From the NCBI GenBank assembly GCA_050633885.1, contig JBOEHK010000002.1, positions 1 to 64,000 on the forward strand: a stretch of 64,000 nt of DNA, written 5' to 3'. Under the pieces are notes generated by a model. The model worked only from the letters and a program-made list of their open reading frames with translations. It made no database searches and was not told the DNA's origin. How positions within the stretch are numbered: the stretch's first letter is position 1; the number at the start of each line of letters is the position of its first letter. This stretch comes from JAWSVE01 sp050633885 (lineage in GTDB: Bacteria > Pseudomonadota > Gammaproteobacteria > Pseudomonadales > Cellvibrionaceae). Below, in pieces: positions 34,742 through 43,427 of this stretch. Made by a program: the position numbers and the translations under genes.

Positions 34742-36607
34742 GTGATCTATTTATTAGCTAAATTCACTTTTGTTTTTTTACTGACAGCGATTGCCGCATT
34801 TATTCTAGGTTATTGGTGGTGCCGTCGTTATTTTGTTGATGTAACAGAAAGTTACGATGCTTTGCGTTTAGCAAAAAAACCAGATGAAAATTTGTGGGGA
34901 AAATTATGGCAGCGTTTTGATAGTTTGGATGGGTCAATAGCACCAACTGTTAAACATGAGCTCGCAAAAATACCTACGCCGGAAATTCCTGTAGTTGATC
35001 TCAGTCATCTAGAAAGAAAACTACACATCATTGAAGAAAAATTTGAGCAGATTCCAGCGCCAGAAAAAACAGATTTAAGCGATGTTTACTCTCAGCTAGC
35101 TAGCTTAAGCAATTCTGTAAAAAACATTCCTAAACCTGAGCCAACAAATCTATCCCCGGTTAACACACGACTCAATGAACTTGAGGAAGCAATTAAAAAT
35201 ATACCGGTTCCAAAAGCGGTGGATCTTGAACCCGTTAATCACAGGATAAATGGTTTAGAAAATGCGATTCATCATATTCCTGCGCCTGAAAAATTAGATC
35301 TTTCTTCAACACACGAAAGGTTAGGGTTATTAGAAAACATGATCGCAGGTCTACCAACACCTGAGCCAGTGAATTTTTTACCAATTAATTCACGATTAAA
35401 TGATATTGAAGACACGATTAAAAATATTCCGAAGCCACAAGATGTCAATTTTGAACCTATCAATCAGCGTATCAATGGCCTAGAAAAGGTCATCAGCCTA
35501 ATTCCATTACCAGAGAAACTCGATCTATCCTCAACGCATGAACGTATAGCATCGTTAGAAAATATGATCGCAGGATTGCCGAAGCCTCAACCAGTACAGT
35601 TAGACCCTATCAATACTCGCTTACATGCAATTGAAACCGCGCTTGAACATTTGCCGAAACCAGAGCCGGCAAAAGAAATTAATCTTGGTCCAATTCATTC
35701 TCGTCTTGATGATTTAGATAAAACAGTGAGCGCTATTCCAAAACCAGTCCCTGTGGATTTAAAACCACTAGCATTAAAAGTTGAGAACATGGAACAGGCT
35801 ATTCGAAATATTCCAAAACCCGAGCCTGCAAAAGAGGTGAACCTTGAGCCCGTGAATATAAGAATAAAAGAATTAGAGAAGAGTGTTAGTGCTATTCCAA
35901 AACCACAGCCTGTCAATTTAGAGCCTATGGCCGTAAGGATTGAAAAGCTAGAGCAAGCGATTAATGCAATACCTAAACCTGAAAAAGTCAGTCCTGTTGA
36001 CTTGTCACCCGTTAATTCAAAAATCTCTAAACTGGAACAAGCGGTTTATGCTATCCCGAGGCCCGAAAAAGCTATTCCAGTCAATATCGAACCCTTAAAA
36101 AATCAATTGCGTGAACTAGATCTAGTTGTTAGAAAATTGCCAAAAGTAGAAACGCATCCACCGGTGAATTTACGACCCATTACACAACAGATTGAAGAGC
36201 TTAAAACATCAATTGCTGCGATGCCAAAGTACAAGGCCGTCGATATAGCACCGATCAATGTACGATTAGATGCCATAGAGATGAAACTGAAATCGCTTCA
36301 AGTTGCACCTAAGCCAGCAATAAAAGCGAAGCCTACAGTTAAAGCACCAAGAAAAGAACCCGAGTTGTTAACGAGCGCCTCACAGGGAGCGAAAGATGAT
36401 TTAAAACGCATATCTGGCGTAGGGCCCAAGCTAGAAAAACTACTCAATAAAAATGGCGTTTATTATTTTTGGCAGGTAGCTTCTTGGAACAAGAAAGATA
36501 TCGAGTTTATTGATAATCGCCTTGCTGCTTTCAAAGGTAGAATTCAACGCGATAATTGGGTAACTCAAGCGGGAAAATTGAAAAAAACCAGTCAAAGTAA
36601 AAAATAG
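34742..36607 (+). CDS. membrane-anchored repeat protein with helix-hairpin-helix tail
   Basis: 621-residue protein starting at GTG with GGGAGAG upstream. One N-terminal transmembrane helix (about 5-24) is followed by roughly 16 degenerate repeats of about 25 residues (about 75-520), consensus IPKPEPVNLEPVNxRLxxLE, i.e. a proline turn then a helix. Two copies of a three-repeat block are 225 bases apart (35294 and 35519), a sign of recent duplication. After a Lys/Pro linker, the C-terminus (about 553-615) is a helix-hairpin-helix-like domain (LKRISGVGPKLEKLLNKNGV and FKGRIQRDNWVTQA), also found at the end of some NuoE and L21-like proteins. The repeats could form a rigid spacer. No function is known to me. 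Confidence 0.75.
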   Translation: MIYLLAKFTFVFLLTAIAAFILGYWWCRRYFVDVTESYDALRLAKKPDENLWGKLWQRFDSLDGSIAPTVKHELAKIPTPEIPVVDLSHLERKLHIIEEKFEQIPAPEKTDLSDVYSQLASLSNSVKNIPKPEPTNLSPVNTRLNELEEAIKNIPVPKAVDLEPVNHRINGLENAIHHIPAPEKLDLSSTHERLGLLENMIAGLPTPEPVNFLPINSRLNDIEDTIKNIPKPQDVNFEPINQRINGLEKVISLIPLPEKLDLSSTHERIASLENMIAGLPKPQPVQLDPINTRLHAIETALEHLPKPEPAKEINLGPIHSRLDDLDKTVSAIPKPVPVDLKPLALKVENMEQAIRNIPKPEPAKEVNLEPVNIRIKELEKSVSAIPKPQPVNLEPMAVRIEKLEQAINAIPKPEKVSPVDLSPVNSKISKLEQAVYAIPRPEKAIPVNIEPLKNQLRELDLVVRKLPKVETHPPVNLRPITQQIEELKTSIAAMPKYKAVDIAPINVRLDAIEMKLKSLQVAPKPAIKAKPTVKAPRKEPELLTSASQGAKDDLKRISGVGPKLEKLLNKNGVYYFWQVASWNKKDIEFIDNRLAAFKGRIQRDNWVTQAGKLKKTSQSKK

Positions 36608-36619
36608 TCAAGTCTACTA

Positions 36620-36656
36620 GACAAGCAAAAGATTCATTCTTTTGCTTGTCGTTTTT
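36620..36656 (+). terminator. Rho-independent terminator after repeat protein
   Basis: GACAAGCAAAAGA / TCTTTTGCTTGTC forms a perfect 13-bp stem with a 5-base loop, followed by GTTTTT, 13 bases after the stop. Confidence 0.9.
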
Positions 36657-36888
36657 ATGGTTGCTAGAACATTAATCCAAATGATTGAATTCTAGTAACA
36701 ACAATGCATGTAAAGCACACTATTAAAATATTTTGAGAGTCATGGATTCAGTGTTATAAAAGCTTTACCTATTGTAGGTAAAAAAGTGAAAGAGCACACG
36801 GAAAAATAATAGATTGTTACTAAGATAAAACCCCATGATAAAACATTCACTCGAGCTGGGTGTTTAGTTTTTCATTAAAGGCACTGTT

Positions 36889-36917
36889 TTTTCAATTCAT
36901 AGCTTTTCAATTCATAG
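36889..36917. repeat. 15-bp tandem duplication before mtgA
   Basis: TTTTCAATTCATAGC (36889-36903) is directly followed by TTTTCAATTCATAG (36904-36917), in the upstream region of mtgA. Otherwise the 354-base gap holds only the terminator at 36620. Confidence 0.95.
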
Positions 36918-36961
36918 TTGTTCTGTCAGGTGTGAATAATTCAAGCTTATAGCTTGAAATC

Positions 36962-37666
36962 ATGAAATATAAAAATATGGTGGGACAAAACCTTAAGGGT
37001 TTAATAAAACTGATTTGTTGGTTAGCCCTTGGCTTCATCAGTGTAAGTCTATTTCTTGTATTGATTTTTAAATGGATAAACCCACCTTCGTCAGCTGTGA
37101 TTGTTGTATGGGAGTGGACATCCAATCAGACCGCTGAACATACATGGCAATCCATTGATAACATTTCACCGAATTTACAGTTAGCTGTTATCGCATCTGA
37201 AGATCAGAAATTTCCTAATCATTTTGGTTTTGATGTAGAGTCTTTAAAAAAAGCATTGAGTGAAAAAAGAGGAAAACCTCGTGGTGCGAGCACGATAACT
37301 CAGCAAGTCGCCAAAAATTTATTTTTGTGGAATGGCCGTAGTTATGTTCGTAAGGGGTTAGAAGCGTGGTTTACATTGCTAATAGAATGCTTTTGGTCAA
37401 AAGAAAGAATATTGGAGATGTATGTAAATATAGCTGAGTTTGGAAAAGGAGTTTATGGTGCCGAAGCAGCGGCGCAAGTATTTTATGGTGTCTCAGCTAA
37501 AAATTTAAATAATTGGCAATCGGGTTTATTAGCAGCAGTGTTGCCTAGCCCTAAAAAAATGTCAGCAAAAAATCCCTCCTCCTATGTTCAATCTCGCGCG
37601 GCAGATATCAATCAATCAGTGGTAAATTTAGGAGGTAAAGCCTACCTTGACAATCTGACTCGATAA
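36962..37666 (+). CDS. mtgA: monofunctional peptidoglycan glycosyltransferase
   Basis: 234-residue GT51 enzyme polymerising lipid II into glycan strands in the periplasm. One N-terminal membrane helix (about 11-36) precedes the catalytic domain: motif 1 SEDQKFPNHFGFD with the catalytic Glu, motif 2 RGASTITQQVAKNLF, motif 3 RSYVRKGLEAW, motif 4 KERILEMYVNIAEFG and motif 5 AAAVLPSP-like. There is no transpeptidase domain, which fits MtgA. It appears monocistronic. Confidence 0.95.
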   Translation: MKYKNMVGQNLKGLIKLICWLALGFISVSLFLVLIFKWINPPSSAVIVVWEWTSNQTAEHTWQSIDNISPNLQLAVIASEDQKFPNHFGFDVESLKKALSEKRGKPRGASTITQQVAKNLFLWNGRSYVRKGLEAWFTLLIECFWSKERILEMYVNIAEFGKGVYGAEAAAQVFYGVSAKNLNNWQSGLLAAVLPSPKKMSAKNPSSYVQSRAADINQSVVNLGGKAYLDNLTR

Positions 37667-37740
37667 ACGCACGCATTCGTTGAAAAAAAACACTAAAGTT
37701 GACGGAAAGATAATGTTTAAATTGACCAAGGGAGAATCAA

Positions 37741-37773
37741 TCTCCTAGCAAAGGCAATGCTCCTGCTAGGAGA
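37741..37773. repeat. inverted repeat between convergent mtgA and thioesterase genes
   Basis: TCTCCTAGCA (37741-37750) and TGCTAGGAGA (37764-37773) are perfect 10-base arms around a 13-base loop, placed just after the convergent thioesterase stop. It has no long T tract but could be a two-way transcription stop. Confidence 0.6.
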
Positions 37774-37779
37774 GAGATA

Positions 37780-38181
37780 TTAATCTAAACTGATTTTTAA
37801 CGGCTGTGTGCGACCATTGTCATCAATGGAGACAAAAACAAATTCCCCTTCTGTTACCTTTTCAATCTCGCCGGTACGATTTGATTTAATCCACACTTCA
37901 ACCAATGTTCGAATAGAGGAACGTCCTGTTTCGATGGCTTGAGCATAACAACTTACTGTCGCGCCAACAGGAACCGGTCGAAGAAAAGTCATACCGCCCA
38001 CGGCGACAGTAGTGACTCTTCCTTGTGCATAATCGTGAGCTAGAATCGCGCCTGCTAAATCCATTTGTGACATTAACCAGCCACCAAAAATATCACCATT
38101 TGCATTTGTATCTGCTGGCATAGTTAAAGTTTGTAGTGTTAGTGTTCCTGTCGGTTTAGGGTTTTCGTCAATATCGGTCAT
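37780..38181 (-). CDS. acyl-CoA thioesterase (YciA-like)
   Basis: 133-residue hot-dog fold thioesterase hydrolysing acyl-CoA. The segment MPADTNANGDIFGGWLMSQM contains the catalytic Asp of YciA-type enzymes, followed by VAVGGMTFLRPVPVGATVSCY and VEVWIKSNRTGEIEKVTEGEFVFVSI-type strands. Length matches YciA. Chain-length preference is not readable. It is convergent with mtgA. Confidence 0.92.
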   Translation of the reverse strand: MTDIDENPKPTGTLTLQTLTMPADTNANGDIFGGWLMSQMDLAGAILAHDYAQGRVTTVAVGGMTFLRPVPVGATVSCYAQAIETGRSSIRTLVEVWIKSNRTGEIEKVTEGEFVFVSIDDNGRTQPLKISLD

Positions 38182-38341
38182 GATGGTTTAGCCTATATAC
38201 ATGTCTATAAAAAATTGTTTTAGCAAGAAAACAGAAGATGAGAAGGACGATTGATACCATGCTTAACGAATGGTTTATAGTGAAATCATCTACTGTAAAA
38301 GAACGTTGCTTATGTATGCTATCTATAAGTTGCTTTCAAAC

Positions 38342-38369
38342 TATAGTTACTTTCGTATAGTTACTTTCA
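38342..38369. repeat. 14-bp tandem duplication
   Basis: TATAGTTACTTTCG (38342-38355) is followed by TATAGTTACTTTCA (38356-38369), differing at the last base, upstream of the thioesterase gene and downstream of dctM. Confidence 0.95.
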
Positions 38370-38433
38370 AATATTACTCATTAATACAGGTGTTGGTGTT
38401 ATAGATATTTGTATCGTAATTCACGCTGATGTT

Positions 38434-39801
38434 TTAAAGATATTCTGGTAGCCAGGTGACTAAGCTAGGCCAGATAGCGAGAATAACAAGAAGTAGTAAT
38501 TGGATCATAATAAACGGTATGACGCCACGATAAATTGCCGATGTTGGAACGGAACTGGGTGCTACTCCGCGTAAATAAAATAATGCGAATCCAAAAGGCG
38601 GCGTCAAAAAAGAGGTCTGTAGATTTAGCGCAATCATAATACCAAGCCAAATCGGGTTGATATCCATGGCGAGAAGTATTGGCCCGACGATGGGAACAAC
38701 TACGAATGTGATTTCAATGAAATCTAATATGAAGCCCAATAAAAAGATAATCACCATAACCATAATCATTGCGGTGATGACGCCACCGGGCAATTGATGG
38801 AAAAAATCTTCTATAACAGTGTCGCCGCCAAATCCTCGAAAAACCAAACTAAATAAAGATGCACCAAGAAGAATCATAAATACCTTTGCAGTGACCTTCA
38901 AAGTAGAATCAACAACGTCTCTTAATTGCGTCAGCGATAACTGCCCTTTGACGAAAGCTAAGAGCCCAGCTCCAACTGCACCCACTCCAGCTGCTTCCGT
39001 TGGCGTTGCAACGCCGAAAATAATGGAACCTAAGACACTTAAAATTAATAAAACCGGAGGAAATAAACTGCCAAGCCAGTGCGTGACTGACTCGCTATCT
39101 GGACTATCTTCTTTTATAGAGGGTGCTAAAGAGGGATCACGTGTCGTGCGAAGCAAAATATAAATAATATAAAAGCTAACCAATAGTAAGCTGGGAACCA
39201 GCGCGCCAACAAATAAGTCTCCTACAGAGATAGGCTCAGGGTTCATTACACCTAAGTTTATCTGCGCTTGTTGATAAGCGCTCGATAAAACATCACCCAA
39301 TAAGACCAATGCAATTGACGGTGGAATAATTTGTCCGAGCGTTCCTGTCGCACAAATAGTACCTGTTGCTAAGCTTTTGTCGTAGCCACGGTTTAGCATA
39401 GCAGGTAGTGACATTAAGCCCATCGTCACGACTGTCGCCCCGACAATACCGGTGCTGGCGGCTAATAAAACGCCAACCAGAATAACGGATAGCCCTAACC
39501 CACCGGGTAGTCTTCCACAGAGTCGAGACATATCTTCAAGAAGGCGTTCCGCAATACGAGATTTTTCAAGTAACACGCCCATTAAAACAAATAAAGGCAC
39601 GGCGATTAATGTGGAGTTTGTCATCGTACCGTAAACACGGCTTGGAAAAGCAAGTAAAATTTTTGGATCAAACACGCCGCCGATAATGCCAAAGCTGGCA
39701 AATAACAATGCTGTTCCCGCTAAAGTAAATGCAACGTGATAGCCAAACATCAGCAGTGCACAAACAGCAATGAATAAAAATAAGGGAATGAGTTCTATCA
39801 T
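38434..39801 (-). CDS. dctM: TRAP transporter large permease subunit (DctM)
   Basis: 455-residue multi-pass permease of a TRAP transporter; the subunit that carries the sodium-coupled solute path. Typical segments: LIAVPLFVLMGVLLEKS, AASTGIVGATVVTMGLMSLP, ICATGTLGQIIPPSIALV and the C-terminal LQTSFLTPPFGFALFYLRG. It is preceded by dctQ with a 4-base overlap. The solute-binding partner is not in the operon; the only DctP gene here is at 28302 on the other strand. Confidence 0.93.
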   Translation of the reverse strand: MIELIPLFLFIAVCALLMFGYHVAFTLAGTALLFASFGIIGGVFDPKILLAFPSRVYGTMTNSTLIAVPLFVLMGVLLEKSRIAERLLEDMSRLCGRLPGGLGLSVILVGVLLAASTGIVGATVVTMGLMSLPAMLNRGYDKSLATGTICATGTLGQIIPPSIALVLLGDVLSSAYQQAQINLGVMNPEPISVGDLFVGALVPSLLLVSFYIIYILLRTTRDPSLAPSIKEDSPDSESVTHWLGSLFPPVLLILSVLGSIIFGVATPTEAAGVGAVGAGLLAFVKGQLSLTQLRDVVDSTLKVTAKVFMILLGASLFSLVFRGFGGDTVIEDFFHQLPGGVITAMIMVMVIIFLLGFILDFIEITFVVVPIVGPILLAMDINPIWLGIMIALNLQTSFLTPPFGFALFYLRGVAPSSVPTSAIYRGVIPFIMIQLLLLVILAIWPSLVTWLPEYL

Positions 39802-40397
39802 AATGCTTGCACATCAATTGTTTGATTCACTGAATGTGCCGATACATAGCTGTTTGGAAACATTAAGAAAAGAATATTGCTTAATGTTAACGAAAGACCC
39901 TGCAAACCTAATAATACGGCTGTCATAGGAATGAGAGTTTTCAGTAAAAACACAGCGGGTATTCCTCCGGGCTCGCTAGACCCTTCAAAATTTTGCCAAG
40001 AAGATGCAACAAAATTGAAACTGATAAAAAATAAAAAAAAGCAAATCGGCAGGAGAAAAATTATGCTACCAATACAGTCGATCCATGCTTTTTTGTGTGC
40101 AGAAAAATGTCGATAAAAAATATCGACACGAACATGTTCATCTGCTTTTAGAGTGAAGCCTATCCCTAATAAGAAAACCAAGCTATGCATGTAGATGACG
40201 GATTCTTGGAGAGCAATGGAGTTGAGCTTTAATACATACCGAATGATGACCAAAAGAAAAGTCAGTAATGCCATGACAATCGTTAACCAAGCAATGGCGC
40301 GCCCGAGTTTCTCCGTGACATTATCGATAGGCCGTATGACAAAGCGTTCTACGTAACGAGTAAGGCTTTGCTTTTTTAATGGAGGTGAATCTGACAT
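39798..40397 (-). CDS. dctQ: TRAP transporter small permease subunit (DctQ)
   Basis: 199-residue membrane protein with four hydrophobic helices (about 35-55, 70-88, 105-130, 150-172), the DctQ pattern. The family signature includes the acidic-bordered ADEHVRVDIFYRHFS block. It overlaps dctM by four bases and so is translationally coupled to it. DctQ connects the binding protein and DctM. No third TRAP gene is adjacent. Confidence 0.9.
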   Translation of the reverse strand: MSDSPPLKKQSLTRYVERFVIRPIDNVTEKLGRAIAWLTIVMALLTFLLVIIRYVLKLNSIALQESVIYMHSLVFLLGIGFTLKADEHVRVDIFYRHFSAHKKAWIDCIGSIIFLLPICFFLFFISFNFVASSWQNFEGSSEPGGIPAVFLLKTLIPMTAVLLGLQGLSLTLSNILFLMFPNSYVSAHSVNQTIDVQAL

Positions 40398-40623
40398 GGA
40401 TTGAAAAATCCTTCTATGGCATCTCTGAGATGTGAACAGGTTTTATTATTGTTTTTTTACGATCTTAGCGCGTGGCATTACTACGCGTGCTGCTAGGCTG
40501 AGAAGTTAAATTTGACCCACATTGGTGCAGACAAGGACAGATTATAGCGTAATAGTCACTGAAAAGTGGATTCCTAGCAGTAATAAGAGGGTTTTATGGC
40601 CATTAATGAAAAAATAGGGACCT

Positions 40624-40687
40624 TTGTTACTTTTTTGTTACAATCTTGGAATTTTGTAACATAAGTGTCATATTTTCTTTGGATAAT
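40624..40687 (+). promoter_or_regulatory. two Pho boxes and -10 upstream of pstS
   Basis: Two pairs of heptamer repeats with 4-base spacers match the Pho box: TTGTTAC-TTTT-TTGTTAC (40624-40641) and TTGTAAC-ATAA-GTGTCAT (40654-40671). A -10-like GATAAT (40682-40687) follows 10 bases after the second. PhoB should bind here and activate pstS strongly when phosphate is scarce. Confidence 0.82.
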
Positions 40688-40765
40688 TGCTCCCGATAGA
40701 TTAAAGCAGGGTTGCTGTTTAAGTAATTTGCTTTAGCAATACACTACTAAGGGGGAGAAAAACCC

Positions 40766-41812
40766 ATGAAAAAGCTTATTCAAACCGCATTATTAACAGC
40801 AACAGCTGTAGCCCCATTGTCAGGCGCATTTGCTGAAGGCCGTGATTATATCAGTATCGTTGGTTCATCAACGGTATACCCATTTTCAACGGTTGTGGCT
40901 GAACGTTTTGGCCGCAGCACGAACTTCAAGACACCAAAAGTTGAATCTACGGGTTCAGGCGGTGGTCTTAAATTATTTTGCCAAGGTGTAGGTGTTAGTC
41001 ATCCTGATATCACAAACTCTTCTCGTCGTATTAAAGAGTCGGAAGTTAAGCAATGTGCTGATAATGGTGTTGCTGAAATTATTGAAGTCTTAATCGGCTA
41101 TGACGGTATCGTTGTTGCGAATGCCAAGAAAGCTGATCAAATGACGTTGACTCGTAAAGATATTTTTATGGCGTTAGCGAAAGAAGTTCCAAATCCTGAT
41201 GGATCAGAAACGCTAGTTCCGAATCCCTATAAAACGTGGAAGGATGTAAACCCAGCGTTACCGGCTAAGAAAATTGAAGTACTTGGCCCTCCTCCAACAT
41301 CGGGAACTCGTGATGCGTTTGCTGAATTAGCACTTGAAGGTGGATGTAAATCCGTCGCTTGGGTTAAAGCATTAAAAGGTACTGATAAAAATAGATACAA
41401 AGAAGTTTGTCATTCAATTCGTGAAGACGGCGCTTATGTTGAAGCCGGTGAAAACGATAACTTAATCGTTCAAAAGTTGAATGCAAATCCAAATGCTTTA
41501 GGCGTGTTTGGCTTTAGTTTCTTAGAGCAAAATGCTGATAAAGTTCAAGGTTCAATTGTTGATGGCAATGAGCCCACGTTTGAATCAATTGCTGATGGCA
41601 GTTACCCAGTATCTCGTCCTTTATACTTCTACGTGAAAAAAGCTCACATCGGAGTTATTCCTGGTGTCAAAGAATACTTGGCTGAATTCACAAATGATCG
41701 TGCATGGGGTGAAGAAGGCTATCTCACTGAAAAAGGAATGATTCCTTTAAGTAAAAGTGAGCGCGCAGAAGTTGGTAACGCAGTAAAAACATTAAAAAAC
41801 TTAAGTCTTTAA
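40766..41812 (+). CDS. pstS: phosphate-binding protein PstS
   Basis: 348-residue periplasmic binding protein of the Pst ABC transporter. Signal peptide of about 23 residues ending AFA|E. The mature start YISIVGSSTVYPF carries the SS-T phosphate-binding loop; STGSGGGLKLFCQG and GPPTSGTRDAF supply further ligand residues. It is slightly unlike the E. coli form and closer to the marine/Pseudomonas-type PstS. A terminator lies between it and pstC, allowing higher expression of the binding protein. Confidence 0.95.
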   Translation: MKKLIQTALLTATAVAPLSGAFAEGRDYISIVGSSTVYPFSTVVAERFGRSTNFKTPKVESTGSGGGLKLFCQGVGVSHPDITNSSRRIKESEVKQCADNGVAEIIEVLIGYDGIVVANAKKADQMTLTRKDIFMALAKEVPNPDGSETLVPNPYKTWKDVNPALPAKKIEVLGPPPTSGTRDAFAELALEGGCKSVAWVKALKGTDKNRYKEVCHSIREDGAYVEAGENDNLIVQKLNANPNALGVFGFSFLEQNADKVQGSIVDGNEPTFESIADGSYPVSRPLYFYVKKAHIGVIPGVKEYLAEFTNDRAWGEEGYLTEKGMIPLSKSERAEVGNAVKTLKNLSL

Positions 41813-41865
41813 TGTCAATGTAAGCCATGGGTCATGTAATCGTCATTTACAAGGAGTAAGTTGAT

Positions 41866-41916
41866 ATGGTGAAAGATCAAACAGAAAGGAAGCATCAAGT
41901 TGTCTCTGATAAATAA
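41866..41916 (+). CDS. possible 16-codon leader-type ORF between pstS and pstC
   Basis: ATG at 41866 with a strong AAGGAG 9 bases upstream opens a frame of 16 codons (MVKDQTERKHQVVSDK) ending in TAA. It lies between pstS and the terminator at 41978. The ribosome site is better than that of many real genes here, but the product is tiny and polar; it could be a leader or just a remnant. Confidence 0.3.
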   Translation: MVKDQTERKHQVVSDK

Positions 41917-41977
41917 AGACATATTGGTATGATCAGATGTTAATTACAGGCCTATATTGTGTAGCAATATAAAATTA

Positions 41978-42012
41978 ACCCGATAAGATTTCTTGTCGGG
42001 TTTGTTTTTTTT
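41978..42012 (+). terminator. terminator between pstS and pstC
   Basis: AACCCGATAAGA / TCTTGTCGGGTT forms a stem with one G-T pair, followed by a run of T. It probably separates highly expressed pstS from partial read-through into pstCAB-phoU. Confidence 0.85.
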
Positions 42013-42038
42013 AAAGATATCTCTATTGGAAAAAGTAC

Positions 42039-43427
42039 ATGGCCCCTTCTACGTTATTTGTATCGTTATTAATCGCAATTGCAGTCGCATTTGTGTTTGG
42101 GCGTTCGCGATCTCTTCAATTAGCAAATAACATCGGTGGCGTGAGGCATTTAAATTCATTGCCGTTTTATTATGGCGCTCTAACAGCATTGTGGTGTGCG
42201 ATACCTTGTATTGTGATTCTGGCAGGCTGGATTGCATTTGATGATGTGATCATTCGTCAACTGGTTGTTGCACAAATGCCCGAGGTGTATCGCCAAGCGA
42301 ATAGCGGTGAAATGGGTTTGATGTTAAATACGTTAAACAATATTGTCAGTGGAAATGTTGGTGTAGATAATCTTGATCCAGAAATACAAAAAGCGGCAGA
42401 TCACTTAGCGTCATTGAAAAAAACGAGTCGTTTAAGTTTGGCCGTTGTAATTGCGTGTGTGGGTTTGCTTGGCGCAATTATTGGATGGCTGAAAATAAAT
42501 CCAGAATTTCGAGCCCGATCAAAAGTTGAAAAAGTTTTTAAATGGTTTTTATTATTGTGTTCTTGTATCGCAATTCTTACAACAGTAGGTATTGTTCTAT
42601 CTGTTATTTTTGAGTCTATTCAATTTTTCAAAGCGGTTCCTTTTACCGATTTTGTGTTTGGTTTAAATTGGAGCCCACAAACAGCTATTCGCGCTGATCA
42701 AGTTGGTGGCTCTGGGTCTTTCGGTGCGATTCCTTTATTTACCGGAACATTAATGATATCAGCCATTGCAATGGTGGTTGCAGTGCCAACAGGATTAATG
42801 TCGGCAATCTATTTATCAGAGTACGCATCAAATCGAGTTCGTTCAATTGTCAAACCGTTACTTGAAATTCTCGCAGGAATTCCAACGGTAGTTTATGGTT
42901 TTTTTGCGGCATTAACCGTTGCTCCTTTTATTCGAAATCTTGGCGAAAGTTTTGGTATGTCTGTTTCATCAGAGAGTGCGCTGGCTGCTGGTGCGGTGAT
43001 GGGGGTGATGATTATCCCATTTATATCTTCATTATCTGATGATGTAATTAATGCCGTACCGCAATCATTGCGAGATGGCTCCTTAGGATTGGGCGCAACA
43101 AAATCCGAAACTATCAAACAAGTTGTTATTCCCGCAGCGCTTCCCGGTATTGTAGGTGGCGTGTTGTTAGCGATGTCTCGTGCAATTGGAGAAACAATGA
43201 TTGTTGTCATGGCAGCGGGGCTTGCCGCAAACTTAACGGCAAATCCTCTTGAAGCCGTGACAACAGTGACAGTACAAATTGTAACGTTGTTAGTAGGTGA
43301 CCAAGAATTTGATAGTCCAAAAACGTTATCGGCATTTGCCTTAGGTCTAATGTTATTTACCGTGACATTGTTTTTAAATTACATCGCATTAAACGTTGTT
43401 AAAAAATATCGAGAGCAGTATGAATAA
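42039..43427 (+). CDS. pstC: phosphate ABC transporter permease PstC
   Basis: 462-residue inner-membrane permease, longer than E. coli PstC (319) because of an N-terminal extension with two or three extra hydrophobic segments and an intervening polar loop (about 1-190). The conserved permease part includes YLSEYASNRVRSIVKPLLEILAG-type, AGIPTVVYGFF and the EAA loop (SLRDGSLGLGATKSE). Long PstC is common in marine gammaproteobacteria. pstA overlaps its end by eight bases. Confidence 0.94.
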   Translation: MAPSTLFVSLLIAIAVAFVFGRSRSLQLANNIGGVRHLNSLPFYYGALTALWCAIPCIVILAGWIAFDDVIIRQLVVAQMPEVYRQANSGEMGLMLNTLNNIVSGNVGVDNLDPEIQKAADHLASLKKTSRLSLAVVIACVGLLGAIIGWLKINPEFRARSKVEKVFKWFLLLCSCIAILTTVGIVLSVIFESIQFFKAVPFTDFVFGLNWSPQTAIRADQVGGSGSFGAIPLFTGTLMISAIAMVVAVPTGLMSAIYLSEYASNRVRSIVKPLLEILAGIPTVVYGFFAALTVAPFIRNLGESFGMSVSSESALAAGAVMGVMIIPFISSLSDDVINAVPQSLRDGSLGLGATKSETIKQVVIPAALPGIVGGVLLAMSRAIGETMIVVMAAGLAANLTANPLEAVTTVTVQIVTLLVGDQEFDSPKTLSAFALGLMLFTVTLFLNYIALNVVKKYREQYE

